Numbered from the stretch's first letter, positions 24,502-33,638 are shown. The stretch: 39,310 nt of DNA from Thermoplasmata archaeon (GCA_021817735.1 JAKAFX010000007.1:1-39310), one strand, 5' to 3'. Notes: a model not told the origin generated them from the sequence alone. A program made the numbers and translations.

Positions 24502-25503
24502 ATGCTTACCGAGATACAGGCCTTGCTGGAGTTCATTTACATAGTCGTGGCAGGTATCTTTGCTGGATTGCTAGGTGCAATGACCGGTTTGGGTGGAGGG
24601 ACCGTCCTGGTGCCCGTGCTTACAATATTCTTCCAGATACCTTTGATATTTGCCATAGGTGCAAGTCTTATCTCAACCATCGCGACGTCGGCGGGTTCAG
24701 CATCTGCTTATACAAAGCAGAAAATTGCAAACGTAAAGATTGGAATAGGGTTGGAGATGTCAACCACTGCCGGCGCAATTGTAGGTACTCTTACTCTCGC
24801 ATATTTTAATGGTCATGACCTTTTGTGGGCAATCTATGTACTTTTTGGCGTCGTGCTATTATTTTCTTTGATTCCATCTGTAAAGAAAACACTGGCAGAA
24901 CTTCCTCCTCCTACTGAGGGTGACTGGACAACGAGAATATTCCAGCTTCACGGCTCTTACTATGATCAGAGAATGAAGAAGACTGTGGAATATAACGGCG
25001 TCAGGTGGTGGGCGGGAGAGATAGTAATGTTTTTTGCAGGATTCATTTCCGGCCTTCTTGGTATTGGGTCAGGGGCCCTCAAAGTTCTTGGTATGGACTG
25101 GGCGATGAATCTCCCTATGAAGGTTACCACGACGACAAGCAATTTCATGATCGGGATTACTGCTGCCACTGGCAGTTCAATCTACTGGCATCTTGGCTAC
25201 ATACAGCCTTTCATTGCCGCTGCAACCGCAATTGGTGTGCTGATAGGGGCATTCCTTGGAGCAAAGCTTCTTATTAGAATTACAAACAGTAACATAAGGT
25301 GGCTCTTCTTCTCCATACTTTCCTTCCTTGGAGTCGAGATGATACTGGAAGGGTTGAAAGCAGACTCCCTGGTGTCAATTCCATCCGTCGTGATGATACT
25401 GATTTCAATGAGCGCCTCTGTTCTGGTAATCGTGCTGCTGTTTATCTATGTGAGGAAGCTGAGGAAAGATATTATCCGGAGGACTAGGAGTGAGGAACAA
25501 TGA
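24502..25503 (+). CDS. TauE/SafE family sulfite/anion exporter
   Basis: This 333-aa membrane permease has about eight helices in two related halves. Family landmarks are AGLLGAMTGLGGGTVLVPVL near the N-terminus and the repeated GFISGLLGIGSGALKVLGM in the second half, with the glycine-rich G-x-GGG/GSGA turns that form the transport path. A central soluble loop (about residues 135-165) separates the halves. Members export sulfite, sulfoacetate or related organosulfonates. It is followed, with a 4-nt ATGA overlap, by a DUF1634 membrane protein, a pairing seen widely in prokaryotes. In a sulfur-rich acidic habitat sulfite efflux is a reasonable guess; the substrate is not proven. Confidence 0.9.
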   Translation: MLTEIQALLEFIYIVVAGIFAGLLGAMTGLGGGTVLVPVLTIFFQIPLIFAIGASLISTIATSAGSASAYTKQKIANVKIGIGLEMSTTAGAIVGTLTLAYFNGHDLLWAIYVLFGVVLLFSLIPSVKKTLAELPPPTEGDWTTRIFQLHGSYYDQRMKKTVEYNGVRWWAGEIVMFFAGFISGLLGIGSGALKVLGMDWAMNLPMKVTTTTSNFMIGITAATGSSIYWHLGYIQPFIAAATAIGVLIGAFLGAKLLIRITNSNIRWLFFSILSFLGVEMILEGLKADSLVSIPSVVMILISMSASVLVIVLLFIYVRKLRKDIIRRTRSEEQ

Positions 25504-25883
25504 AGTCCTTTGACCAGGAGGGTGTGACCAGCCTCATATTAAAGTCCGGCGTTGTAGTATCACTTTTTCTTATACTTTTTGGGACGATCCTCATCTTCAC
25601 GGTCAGGCATGCTGATCACCTGACTCTCTCCCAGATAGCAGACATCTACAGCACTACTATCATTAATTCCTCCCAGATAGGACTAGGGGATCTTCTCTCT
25701 GGTTCACTGAGTCTGGATGGAATCTACCTGATCTCCCTCGGGCTGTGGGTCCTCATATTTACCCCGATTTCGGTGGTGTTCGTGGGCCTCATTGACTTTG
25801 AACTGCAGAAAAACTATAGGTATGTGATAATGTCCCTTATAGTGCTTTTTAACCTTTTCTTTGCGATGCTTGTGATAGGATGA
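25500..25883 (+). CDS. DUF1634 membrane protein, partner of the TauE/SafE permease
   Basis: This 127-aa protein has three predicted membrane helices (about residues 15-37, 78-97, 106-126). The second segment reads GIYLISLGLWVLIFTPISVVF, matching the DUF1634 core with its G-[IL]-x-[LI]-L-x3-P pattern. The start ATG overlaps the permease stop (ATGA), so production is coupled. Its function is unknown, but the recurrent link with TauE/SafE exporters suggests an accessory subunit or regulator of transport. Confidence 0.85.
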   Translation: MKSFDQEGVTSLILKSGVVVSLFLILFGTILIFTVRHADHLTLSQIADIYSTTIINSSQIGLGDLLSGSLSLDGIYLISLGLWVLIFTPISVVFVGLIDFELQKNYRYVIMSLIVLFNLFFAMLVIG

Positions 25884-25949
25884 ACCAAATTAGCTTGGAA
25901 ATTCAGTAAATCTTTATTATTTCTGAAACAATCACTTGCCGTTGGCAGA

Positions 25950-27392
25950 ATGCTCAACTTCGAAAGAGTCAAGGAAAAACATGCACCACCAGAGGAAAGG
26001 GTCAAGAGTTTTGAAATAGAACCAGTCCTTGGCTATACCGACGAGGAAGGGGTTGCTGAAGCGAGCCGGTGTATTGGCTGCAATATCTGTACCCAGGCCT
26101 GTCCTGCGAGCCTTGACATTGGGGGATACATAAGAAGCACGGCAGTTGGAGACCCTGCAGGCACAGTAAAGATCGTATTTGAGAATCTTCCATTTCCCGC
26201 CATCATTGGCAGGGTATGCACTCACTTCTGCGAGGACATCTGTGTCATGTATGATACTGGAGGGCCAATATCGATCAGGCATCTTAAGCGGTATGCTGCT
26301 GACAAGTTTTCGGATTATGGAAATATCTTGAATCTTCCCAAGAAGAATTTCATCAACAAACATGTGTCCATTATTGGTGCGGGACCATCGGGCCTTACCG
26401 CCGCGTTCTATCTTTCAATACAAGGCGTAAAGGTGACTATATATGAAGCGCTTCCTCAGCTTGGCGGGTTTATGCTCACAGGAATTCCACGTTACAGGCT
26501 ACCAAAAGAAGTCCTTGACAAGGAGATTGGATTCATAATCTCTCAGGGAGTGGAAGTCCATACAAACACAATCGTGGGAAGGGACATCTCCTTTTCGGAG
26601 ATAATGGAAAAATCTGATGCCGTGTATATGTCAGTCGGGACGCATAAGCCACGTATGACTGGAACTCCAGGAAGCAATACCAACGGCATCTATCATGCAA
26701 CGGAATTTCTTCAGAGGGTTTCCCTGGGAGAGAAGATTGACGTCGGGGAAAATGTCGTGATCATAGGAGGCGGATTCACGGCCAATGACTCATCGAGGAC
26801 TTCCCTGCGCTTGGGGGCCAAGAATGTATACATCCTTTACAGGAGGAGAGACATAGACAGGCCTGGATACCCTTCCATGAATGCAGAGGAGGAAATGGAG
26901 GAATCCGTGGAAGAGGGGGTTCATTATCTTTGGGAAGTGACTCCTTTTGAATATGTATCCACCGGTGGCAGGGTGACTGCAGTCAAATACTGGCATAACC
27001 AGATGGTTATTGAAGGCGGGGGAAGGGCAAGACCTATCCCGCAGAAAGACAAGGTCGAAACCATAGAGTGTGACCTGGTAATAGAGGCTACTGGACAGGA
27101 GACTGATTACTCCTTTATGGGCGATGATTACCTGAGGCAGCTCAGGCTCACGCCACAAGGTCACGTCATCGTTGATCGCAATGGCATGTCATCCATTCCA
27201 AAGCTGTTCAGCGGAGGAGACTCCACAAATGCATCGAAGGACCTTATTTCCGCGGTCAGGGATGCAGACACAGCCGTGCTGGGCATCCTTGAATTTCTTA
27301 ACGTAATGGATCAGATTACGGATGATAAACTACTTCCAGTTCTGGACAGGTGGAAGAAGTATTCCCCTTCAGCTGATAAGCGGATGGGATAG
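25950..27392 (+). CDS. GltD-like FAD/NAD(P)H oxidoreductase with N-terminal iron-sulfur domain
   Basis: This 480-aa flavoprotein is of the glutamate synthase small-subunit/NfnB/DPYD-N family. The N-terminal helical domain binds two [4Fe-4S] clusters through CIGCNICTQACP (about residues 41-52) and CTHFCEDIC (about 90-98). The FAD dinucleotide fold follows at IIGAGPSGLTAAFYLSIQG with GGFMLTGIPRYRLP, the NAD(P)H fold at VVIIGGGFTANDSSRTSLRLGAKN, and a closing FAD motif at PKLFSGGDSTNASKDLISAV. No large GltB-type subunit is nearby, so it may pass electrons between NADPH and ferredoxin or serve another partner. A weak TATA-like TCTTTATTAT lies about 34 nt upstream. It is convergent with serS (stops adjacent). 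Confidence 0.88.
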   Translation: MLNFERVKEKHAPPEERVKSFEIEPVLGYTDEEGVAEASRCIGCNICTQACPASLDIGGYIRSTAVGDPAGTVKIVFENLPFPAIIGRVCTHFCEDICVMYDTGGPISIRHLKRYAADKFSDYGNILNLPKKNFINKHVSIIGAGPSGLTAAFYLSIQGVKVTIYEALPQLGGFMLTGIPRYRLPKEVLDKEIGFIISQGVEVHTNTIVGRDISFSEIMEKSDAVYMSVGTHKPRMTGTPGSNTNGIYHATEFLQRVSLGEKIDVGENVVIIGGGFTANDSSRTSLRLGAKNVYILYRRRDIDRPGYPSMNAEEEMEESVEEGVHYLWEVTPFEYVSTGGRVTAVKYWHNQMVIEGGGRARPIPQKDKVETIECDLVIEATGQETDYSFMGDDYLRQLRLTPQGHVIVDRNGMSSIPKLFSGGDSTNASKDLISAVRDADTAVLGILEFLNVMDQITDDKLLPVLDRWKKYSPSADKRMG

Positions 27393-28721
27393 TTACTTTT
27401 CGATCGTGTCGAAGCCAGTGTAAGGAACAAGCACATCAGGCACCGTTATCCTTTTTCCTGAGCGATCCTGGAAATTCTCCATAATTGCCACCAACGTTCT
27501 GGTAGTAGCAAGTGCAGTGTTATTCAAAGTATGGACAAACTTGTTTCCATCCTTGCTCCGATACCTGATATTCAATGATCTCGACTGATAGTCGGTGTTG
27601 TTCGACGCAGATGCAACCTCGCGGAACTTTCCCTGGGATGGGAACCAAACCTCAATGTCGAACTTCCTTGCATTTAGAACGCTGAGTTCTGCAGAACAGA
27701 AATCTATGACCCTATATGAAAGTCCAAGCGACTGGTATATCTCCTCGGTGTTAGCCAATAGCTCGTTATGAAAGTCCTTGGAGTATTCTGGCTCGCAGAA
27801 TATGAACTGCTCCACCTTGTTGAAATTATGCACCCTGAAAATGCCCTTGGTGTCCTTCCCATGGGCGCCAGCTTCCTTTCTGAAGCAAGGCGAAACACCA
27901 CATACCCTGAGCGGCAGCTCCTTCTGCTCAAGGATCTCATCCCGAAGCATAGCGGCAATGGGGTGTTCGGAGGTCGCAATTAGGTAAAGATCCTCGCCTT
28001 CAATCTTGTAAAGAGACTCCTTGAACGTCTCAATGTCAGTTGCCCTTGCCATACTGTCATAATTCAGCATAAGTGGGGGCTCTACAACTGAGAACCCTCG
28101 TTGGGATAGGAAATCAACGGCGTAGTTCATCAAGGCAAGTTCAAGCTTGAACAGCCTGTTCTTGATAAAGTAGAACCTTGCCCCGGAGATCTTCCCCGCC
28201 CTTTCCAGGTCAACGAGATCAAGGTTTGCCTGCAGATCTACGTGGCTTAGTGGTCTGTAATCAATCTCGGTATACACACCCTTGTTCTCTGTTCTTGACA
28301 TGAATTCCCTTATGTCATCATGAAAGACGGAAGCGTTACCATTGAATTTCACAAAGGGGTTGTTGTCATCGCCCTTACATGTCCTGACTTCTGGGTCAAT
28401 AATATTGGGAATTAGCCTGAGCTTCTGATCCCTTTCAGACTCAATGCTTGTTACTTCCCTTTCCATCTCATCGATCTTGGCGTTCAGTACCCTGACCTGT
28501 TCCTTCAGCGCAAGGGGATCTTTCTTCTCCTTTACCGCCTTTGATATTTCCAGGCTAAGCACATTCTTGTCATGCTTTGTTCGGTTCAGGATAGACGTGA
28601 TCTCCCGCCACTTCTTATCGAGTTCAAAGAAACTCTCGACTAGGTCGCTCCCGTAACCTCTCGCCCTGCAGGAGTTCAGGAAAAGTTCTGGATCTTCCCG
28701 AAGCAGCTTTACGTCTATCAT
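27393..28721 (-). CDS. serS: seryl-tRNA synthetase
   Basis: This is a class II synthetase of the common (bacterial/eukaryotic-like) type, 442 aa. The N-terminal long coiled coil, which binds the tRNA-Ser variable arm, covers about residues 30-110 (LNRTKHDKNVLSLEISKAVKE ... EMEREVTSIESERDQ). The catalytic core has ATSEHPIAAMLRDEI, motif 2 FRKEAGAHGKDTKGIFRVHNF and motif 3 NTALATTRTLVAIMENFQ. It is not the rare methanogen-type SerRS. A minus-strand TATA-like element (28742-28756) is about 26 nt before the ATG, so the message is leaderless. Confidence 0.97.
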   Translation of the reverse strand: MIDVKLLREDPELFLNSCRARGYGSDLVESFFELDKKWREITSILNRTKHDKNVLSLEISKAVKEKKDPLALKEQVRVLNAKIDEMEREVTSIESERDQKLRLIPNIIDPEVRTCKGDDNNPFVKFNGNASVFHDDIREFMSRTENKGVYTEIDYRPLSHVDLQANLDLVDLERAGKISGARFYFIKNRLFKLELALMNYAVDFLSQRGFSVVEPPLMLNYDSMARATDIETFKESLYKIEGEDLYLIATSEHPIAAMLRDEILEQKELPLRVCGVSPCFRKEAGAHGKDTKGIFRVHNFNKVEQFIFCEPEYSKDFHNELLANTEEIYQSLGLSYRVIDFCSAELSVLNARKFDIEVWFPSQGKFREVASASNNTDYQSRSLNIRYRSKDGNKFVHTLNNTALATTRTLVAIMENFQDRSGKRITVPDVLVPYTGFDTIEK

Positions 28722-28741
28722 CCTGTGCAGATAGGCTCCAT

Positions 28742-28756
28742 GAATATTAATCTATA
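28742..28756 (-). promoter_or_regulatory. TATA-like box of serS
   Basis: Minus-strand TATAGATTAATATTC is centred about 27 nt before ATG 28721. Confidence 0.4.
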
Positions 28757-28802
28757 TTGCTAAATAGGACGGAGTTTTCCAAGCTTTCTGCAAGATTCTA
28801 TT

Positions 28803-29474
28803 CTAGTCGAGGCTTGAGTACGGAACTCCTCCATCATCATCTGCACTGGATTCACTGGTCTGGAATGGGGTAATGCCCCTGGTGTGGACCTTTACTGACG
28901 GCCTGTTTCTTGACTCCCTGTACGCGTTGAGCTGGAAGTTTCTGTTGTATGACTCAGATGCAACAATTTCGCGGTTGCGAAGTGAAGTGACGCTCCCTCC
29001 TACGTAACTAAATGTAAGGAGCTCAATTATTGATCCAGGAAAGATTACTGCGAATGTTAAGAAGAGCCCATAAGCGGTATACATGTCAGTTAGTATGTTC
29101 GAAGCCGCGACCAGTTTTGAGCTGGATAGAACTAGCACTCCTGAGGAAAAATAAGTGGCGGCATATGCGAGCGGGCCAGTCTTGAACGGAAGGAGGGCAA
29201 AGGTGAATATCATCAGTGCTGCGATCGTCACCATGGACGATATGATCCCCTTCATGCCATCCCCAGATCTCCTTCCAGAAAGGTATCCCGCAGTGGCAGG
29301 GCCCAGAATTGGGACCCACCATAGCATGAAGGTCAGGACTAGCGAGTAGATAATGCCCCTCGATTGGGAATAGCTGCTTGAGTTGATGATTGAATTCTTC
29401 TCACGTTCCTTCGCGATGTAGCGTCTTGTGGCCCTGTCATCAAACCTGTTTATTTTGGAGAATCGATTCATCAT
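28803..29474 (-). CDS. archaeal membrane protein, function unknown
   Basis: This 223-aa protein has a basic cytoplasmic N-terminus of about 40 residues, then about four hydrophobic helices from residue 44 to 160. The first pair is joined by PILGPATAGYLSGRRSGDGMKG, a glycine-rich turn seen in archaeal multi-spanning 'DUF' proteins. It ends in a hydrophilic tail of about 55 residues, rich in Ser/Asp at the end (SSADDDGG). There is no catalytic or transport motif. A clear minus-strand TATA box (GTTTAAATATC) sits about 30 nt upstream; either ATG 29474 or 29471 may be used. It is flanked by serS and apgM on the same strand but has its own promoter. Confidence 0.75.
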   Translation of the reverse strand: MMNRFSKINRFDDRATRRYIAKEREKNSIINSSSYSQSRGIIYSLVLTFMLWWVPILGPATAGYLSGRRSGDGMKGIISSMVTIAALMIFTFALLPFKTGPLAYAATYFSSGVLVLSSSKLVAASNILTDMYTAYGLFLTFAVIFPGSIIELLTFSYVGGSVTSLRNREIVASESYNRNFQLNAYRESRNRPSVKVHTRGITPFQTSESSADDDGGVPYSSLD

Positions 29475-29501
29475 CGTTGTCAGACATTATAAGATAAAAA
29501 A

Positions 29502-29514
29502 GATATTTAAACTT
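29502..29514 (-). promoter_or_regulatory. TATA-like box of the 223-aa membrane protein gene
   Basis: Minus-strand AAGTTTAAATATC is centred about 33 nt before ATG 29474, giving a leader of a few nucleotides. Confidence 0.5.
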
Positions 29515-29548
29515 ATTCCTTAAAATTAGATGAAAAATAGGAGATTAA

Positions 29549-30763
29549 TCAAGCTCCATATTTTTCAGATCTGTCTGACGCAGACATGAGCACATCCATC
29601 AAGTCGGTGCTCTTGAGACGAAGTGACCCACGGGTAGCCGAAACTTCGTCATATCTGGACACGCCATCCCTGTTCATTCCATCGCTGGCTATGAGCAACG
29701 GGACAGGATCGCCAGAATGCTCTTTGATGCTACAGGGTGTGCTGTGATCACCTGTAATGGCCACTACAATGTTATCAAGATGAGGAATGATCTGGCCGAA
29801 GGCCTTGTCAGACTCTTGAATAACGTCTCTCTTCAGCTCTGGTTTACCATCATGGCCAGCTATATCCGGAGCCTTTATGTTCACAAGAACAAAGTCTCTG
29901 GTTTCCAATGCCCTTAGAGCAGCCGCAATTTTCCCCTGGTAGTTAGTCTTGACAGTCCCGGTTGCACCCTCGTAATTTACAACATCAATTCCGGCAAGCC
30001 TGCAAATTCCAGAGATTAGTGGAATGCCGACAACACAACCTGCTTTAAGCCCGAACTTGTCGGGAAAACTATCTAGAGTTGGGGCTTTTCCCGCTCCTCT
30101 CAGCAATAGTTCTGTTGCAGGCAGGTTCCCAGACTGGGTTCGAGCTTTGTTGTACCCATGCGTCTTCAGTATTGGCCTTATTTTCTCAAGGTACTTATTC
30201 AGTACTTCGGCAGTGAAATCAGCCTCCGGAGCCAGGGCTCTGACATTCTCTGGCGACTTTCCTACAACATGTGGATCTGAGTCGGTTATCCGGTCTGATA
30301 GACCGGCACCGTGCATGACTAAAGCCGCCCTGTGTTCTACTCCATTCTTAACCATAAATTTGACGCCATCAATTTCAAGCGATATTGCCCTGCACAACTG
30401 CTCTGTTGATTCTGATATCCTTCCAGCCCTTCTGTCTTCAATTATGCCATCTTCATTCATATAGGCAAAATTGGCCCTGAAAGCGATGTCTCCAGGCATA
30501 ACTTCCATTCCCAGGCCCATGGCTTCAAAAGGGCCTCTCCCAGTGTAGACGCTGAAGGTATCATATCCTAGTATTGAGAGATGAGAAGTGTCAGAGCCGG
30601 ATCGTACTCCTTCCTTAACCGGGAACATAAGGCCATTCAATCCGCGTGATGCCAGATAGTTGAGGTTCGGCCTGTAAGCAGCTTGCAGGGCGGTTCTTCC
30701 TCCAAGTTCAGGATTGGGTCTGTCTCCCAGGCCGTCCATCACGATTACAAGGATTTTCTTCAT
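29549..30763 (-). CDS. apgM: cofactor-independent phosphoglycerate mutase, archaeal type
   Basis: This is a 404-aa enzyme of the alkaline-phosphatase superfamily that converts 3-phosphoglycerate to 2-phosphoglycerate. It carries the metal-binding N-terminus VIVMDGLGDRP, the serine-nucleophile region GSDTSHLSILGYD, GRGPFEAMG, FRANFAYMN with the following basic residues, and C-terminal metal ligands in DIAGHDG and TGDHSTPC. The ATG 30763 lies about 26 nt from a minus-strand TATA-like box (30783-30794), suggesting a leaderless message. Length and motifs match archaeal ApgM, not the longer bacterial GpmI. Confidence 0.96.
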   Translation of the reverse strand: MKKILVIVMDGLGDRPNPELGGRTALQAAYRPNLNYLASRGLNGLMFPVKEGVRSGSDTSHLSILGYDTFSVYTGRGPFEAMGLGMEVMPGDIAFRANFAYMNEDGIIEDRRAGRISESTEQLCRAISLEIDGVKFMVKNGVEHRAALVMHGAGLSDRITDSDPHVVGKSPENVRALAPEADFTAEVLNKYLEKIRPILKTHGYNKARTQSGNLPATELLLRGAGKAPTLDSFPDKFGLKAGCVVGIPLISGICRLAGIDVVNYEGATGTVKTNYQGKIAAALRALETRDFVLVNIKAPDIAGHDGKPELKRDVIQESDKAFGQIIPHLDNIVVAITGDHSTPCSIKEHSGDPVPLLIASDGMNRDGVSRYDEVSATRGSLRLKSTDLMDVLMSASDRSEKYGA

Positions 30764-30782
30764 GTTACGGAATCCGGGCTGC

Positions 30783-30794
30783 GTCTTTTAACCT
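30783..30794 (-). promoter_or_regulatory. TATA-like box of apgM
   Basis: Minus-strand AGGTTAAAAGAC is centred about 25 nt before ATG 30763. Confidence 0.45.
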
Positions 30795-30800
30795 TTATGA

Positions 30801-30904
30801 CAGGTTTTTATGGAAGGATGGATGTCTCAGCGTACACGATTATAGAGTTCGCGGCAGCAAACAGGAGCCTGTATCAATAGTTCAGTGCGTATAAGAAAAA
30901 CCTG
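30801..30904. repeat. nested inverted repeats between apgM and mcm
   Basis: CAGGTTTTT (30801-30809) and AAAAACCTG (30896-30904) are perfect inverted copies. Between them is a short hairpin ACAGG-AG-CCTGT (30871-30882). It may be an operator or RNA structure upstream of the MCM promoter; the function is unknown. Confidence 0.4.
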
Positions 30905-30922
30905 ATGGATAAATCTGAGTAA

Positions 30923-30930
30923 GTTATATT
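30923..30930 (+). promoter_or_regulatory. TATA-like box of the mcm operon
   Basis: GTTATATT is centred about 27 nt before ATG 30954, implying leaderless transcription of mcm-DUF424-menG. Confidence 0.5.
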
Positions 30931-30953
30931 GGCAGGAACCTCATTTCTATGGC

Positions 30954-33638
30954 ATGATTTCTTTCACCGATCAGACCTCTGAAGAGATTAAGAATTCCTG
31001 GGGGGTCATTTTCTCAAGATTCGGATATGACGAGAAGATTAATGCCATTAGGGAATTGTATCCTGAGAGGAGATCAATCTACATATCCTACAGGGATATT
31101 GCTGACTACAGCAACGATTTTGCTGACAGCCTTCTCACTTCTCCAGAAGAATTCCTCGCTTTGGGTCAAGAAGTTATTACAGCTGACTGGCCTCCATTCA
31201 AGAGATCGGATTCCAAGAGGGTCAACATAAGGTTAAGTGATCTTCCTGAAAATGAAATAAGGGTTGATATCCGTGAAATTAGGGCCCAGCACATTGGCAA
31301 ACTCATCAGCATCACAGGAATCATTAGAAAGAATACCGAGGTCCTTCCAAGGCTTCAGAATGCTGCTTTCCAATGCTCCCAGTGCAGCCATGTGAACATG
31401 GTTTCACAGGTTAGGGGAAGAGTGGAAGAACCAGTTATCTGTGAGGCGTGCGAGGCTGAAAGGCCGAAGGTAAGGTTCAAGTTACTGCCAAACGAGTCTG
31501 AATTTGTGGACATAGAGAAGATTGAAATACAGGAGAACCCGGAGACCATTGAGGGAGGTGCACAGCCCCAGAGGATAACGGTCATCGTGGAAGATGACCT
31601 TACAGGAAATCTCTTTCCAGGAGACCGCGTGACTGTGCAGGGGATCCTTGTATCCGAGCAGAAGAAGACGGGCAATGTTCCCCTCACCGAATTCAACATT
31701 TACGTATATGGAAACAACTACTACAAGGACAACAGGGAAATTGGCGACGTGGAAATAAGGCCAGAAGACGAAAGAGAAATTATCGCACTTTCGAAGCTGC
31801 CGGATATCTTCGATAGGTTTGTCCAGTCAATTGCGCCAACAATATACAACTACGAAGTGATCAAGAAGGCCCTTGTCCTCCAGATGTTTGGAGGACTACG
31901 AAAGACAATGAAGGACGGTACTGCCATGAGGGGGGATATCCACATTTTCCTGATAGGCGATCCAGGTACCGCAAAATCACAGCTTCTCCGATACATGACG
32001 GAGATTTCACCGAGGGGAGTTTTTGCTTTCGGCAAGGGTTCCAGTGCTGCTGGTCTCACTGCCGCAGCAGTGAGGGATGATTTCGGTGAGGGCAGGTGGA
32101 CTCTGGAAGCAGGGGTACTTGTTCTTGCAAATGATGGCCTGGCAGCAATAGATGAACTTGACAAGATGGATCCGGGCGATGTATCATCCATGCACGAGGC
32201 AATGGAACAGCAGTCTTTCCACAGGGATTCCGTAATTGAGGTAGACGGAGAGCAGGTGAAAATAGGTCCCTTTGTAGATACACTAATAGAAACCCATGGA
32301 GACCGTGTGAAGGAAGGCATCGACTGCGAGGTGCTTGAACTCCGTGGGCACAGGATACTATCATCAGACCTGAACCAATGCATCGAGGAAGACATCGTAC
32401 AGGTAAGCAGGCACCTGGCTCCGAGTTACATGCTGCGGATTTTCCTTCAGGACGGGCGAAACGTATGCGTTACGGAGAACCATCCTGTATGGGTGTTGAA
32501 AGAAGGGCGCGTAACAAGCATCCCCGCAGGGAAAGTCGCACCAGGAGACATGGTTCCAGCTGTTGCAATTATTCAGTCCAAAATTGATTCAACCGGAATG
32601 CTTGCAGAAAGAGGACCGGGATATGCGAGCTCACAAACCTCTCTGGAGATGGAAGAGCACTATGATACCATAGCTTTTCTCCCAATACACAGGATCGAGA
32701 CTGAAGAGTATGCAGGAAAATGGGTGTATGATGTTGGGGTGAACAGGACCAGAACAATAGTCACTGGCGGGATAGCGATACACAATTCCATAACAATTTC
32801 CAAGGCAGGGATTATGGCAACGCTGAAATCGAGATGTTCGGTGCTTGCAGCAGGAAACCCAAAATTTGGTCGCTATGATCCTTCCTTGATGCTAATAGAC
32901 CAGACCTGGCTTCCGCTTCCGCTACTCTCGAGGTTTGACGTTATATTCAGGGTGGTAGATGAGCCACAGGTCAGCAAGGACACGAAGCTGGCTGATCACA
33001 TACTTAATGCGCATCGTGTGGGAGAGATCTACAGAAAAGGTGAAGTTGAAAGGAAAGACGTGGAAGAGCAGAACGAAGATGACCTGAACTATATCCCAAG
33101 GATTCCAAAGGAGACCGTCAGGAAATACGTTTCCTATGCCAGGAGTAAGATCTTCCCGGTTATGACCCAGGAAGCAATAGACAAGATCAGGAACTACTAT
33201 GTTAAGGTCAGGAACAACTCAAACGAGAGGATGAGAATAACTGCAAGGCAATTAGAATCTGTTATCAGGCTCTCAGAAGCGAATGCAAGGGTCAGGCTCT
33301 CGGGAACGGTAACTGCAGCAGATGCGGATCAGGCAATATCAATAATCAAGCATTACCTTTCCGAGGTAGCAACTGACAGCGAGGGCAAAGTGGACGCAGA
33401 CATAATCAATACCGGCATCTCAAACAAGCAGCGTGGAGAGATGGAACAGATTTTCATGATGATAAAGACTCTGTGCTCCAAGGATCAGAAAGACGGGGTT
33501 GCGGATTCGAGCGAACTTGAGGCGGAGGCAAAGTCAAAGGGGATAAGTGAACTGAAGGTCAGATCCATCGTGGACAAGCTCAAGGCCCAGGGAATGATAT
33601 ATGAGACCTCATCTGGCAAGCTCAAGGCGATCACCTGA
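30954..33638 (+). CDS. mcm: replicative MCM helicase precursor with in-frame mini-intein
   Basis: This is the archaeal hexameric replicative helicase. The precursor is 894 aa, and without the 191-aa intein (residues 421-611) it is 703 aa, normal for archaea. In order: N-terminal OB-fold region with a zinc finger (CSQC 141-144, CEAC 163-166); Walker A GDPGTAKSQ at about 336; Walker B AAIDELDKM at about 397; pre-sensor-1 hairpin ITISKAGI after the intein; sensor 1 AAGNPKFGRYD; arginine finger LLSRFD; and a C-terminal winged helix. The intein must splice for the hairpin and Walker B to be joined. ATG 30954 is probably leaderless. Its TGA overlaps the next ATG (TGATG). The operon continues with DUF424 and menG. 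Confidence 0.95.
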   Translation: MISFTDQTSEEIKNSWGVIFSRFGYDEKINAIRELYPERRSIYISYRDIADYSNDFADSLLTSPEEFLALGQEVITADWPPFKRSDSKRVNIRLSDLPENEIRVDIREIRAQHIGKLISITGIIRKNTEVLPRLQNAAFQCSQCSHVNMVSQVRGRVEEPVICEACEAERPKVRFKLLPNESEFVDIEKIEIQENPETIEGGAQPQRITVIVEDDLTGNLFPGDRVTVQGILVSEQKKTGNVPLTEFNIYVYGNNYYKDNREIGDVEIRPEDEREIIALSKLPDIFDRFVQSIAPTIYNYEVIKKALVLQMFGGLRKTMKDGTAMRGDIHIFLIGDPGTAKSQLLRYMTEISPRGVFAFGKGSSAAGLTAAAVRDDFGEGRWTLEAGVLVLANDGLAAIDELDKMDPGDVSSMHEAMEQQSFHRDSVIEVDGEQVKIGPFVDTLIETHGDRVKEGIDCEVLELRGHRILSSDLNQCIEEDIVQVSRHLAPSYMLRIFLQDGRNVCVTENHPVWVLKEGRVTSIPAGKVAPGDMVPAVAIIQSKIDSTGMLAERGPGYASSQTSLEMEEHYDTIAFLPIHRIETEEYAGKWVYDVGVNRTRTIVTGGIAIHNSITISKAGIMATLKSRCSVLAAGNPKFGRYDPSLMLIDQTWLPLPLLSRFDVIFRVVDEPQVSKDTKLADHILNAHRVGEIYRKGEVERKDVEEQNEDDLNYIPRIPKETVRKYVSYARSKIFPVMTQEAIDKIRNYYVKVRNNSNERMRITARQLESVIRLSEANARVRLSGTVTAADADQAISIIKHYLSEVATDSEGKVDADIINTGISNKQRGEMEQIFMMIKTLCSKDQKDGVADSSELEAEAKSKGISELKVRSIVDKLKAQGMIYETSSGKLKAIT
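32214..32786 (+). other. mini-intein in MCM (Ser1, His-Asn end, Ser+1)
   Basis: The MCM line HEAMEQQ-SITISKAGIMATL is split after EQQ. The insert begins SFHRDSVIEVDGEQV (block A, with Ser in place of the usual Cys1). It contains VTENHPVWV (block B, T-x-x-H), a block-F-like KWVYDVGVNRTRTIV and ends TGGIAIHN (block G, penultimate His, final Asn) before Ser+1. The length of 191 aa and the absence of LAGLIDADG or HNH motifs indicate a splicing-only mini-intein. The exact insert is defined by restoring the highly conserved extein. Confidence 0.9.

Noticed and set aside
31850-32395. 181-aa minus-strand ORF
   Set aside because: Antisense to the MCM AAA+ core, which is unmistakable.
32214-32786. Homing endonuclease inside the MCM intein
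   Set aside because: No LAGLIDADG, HNH or GIY-YIG pattern; 191 aa is too short for a full nested endonuclease.
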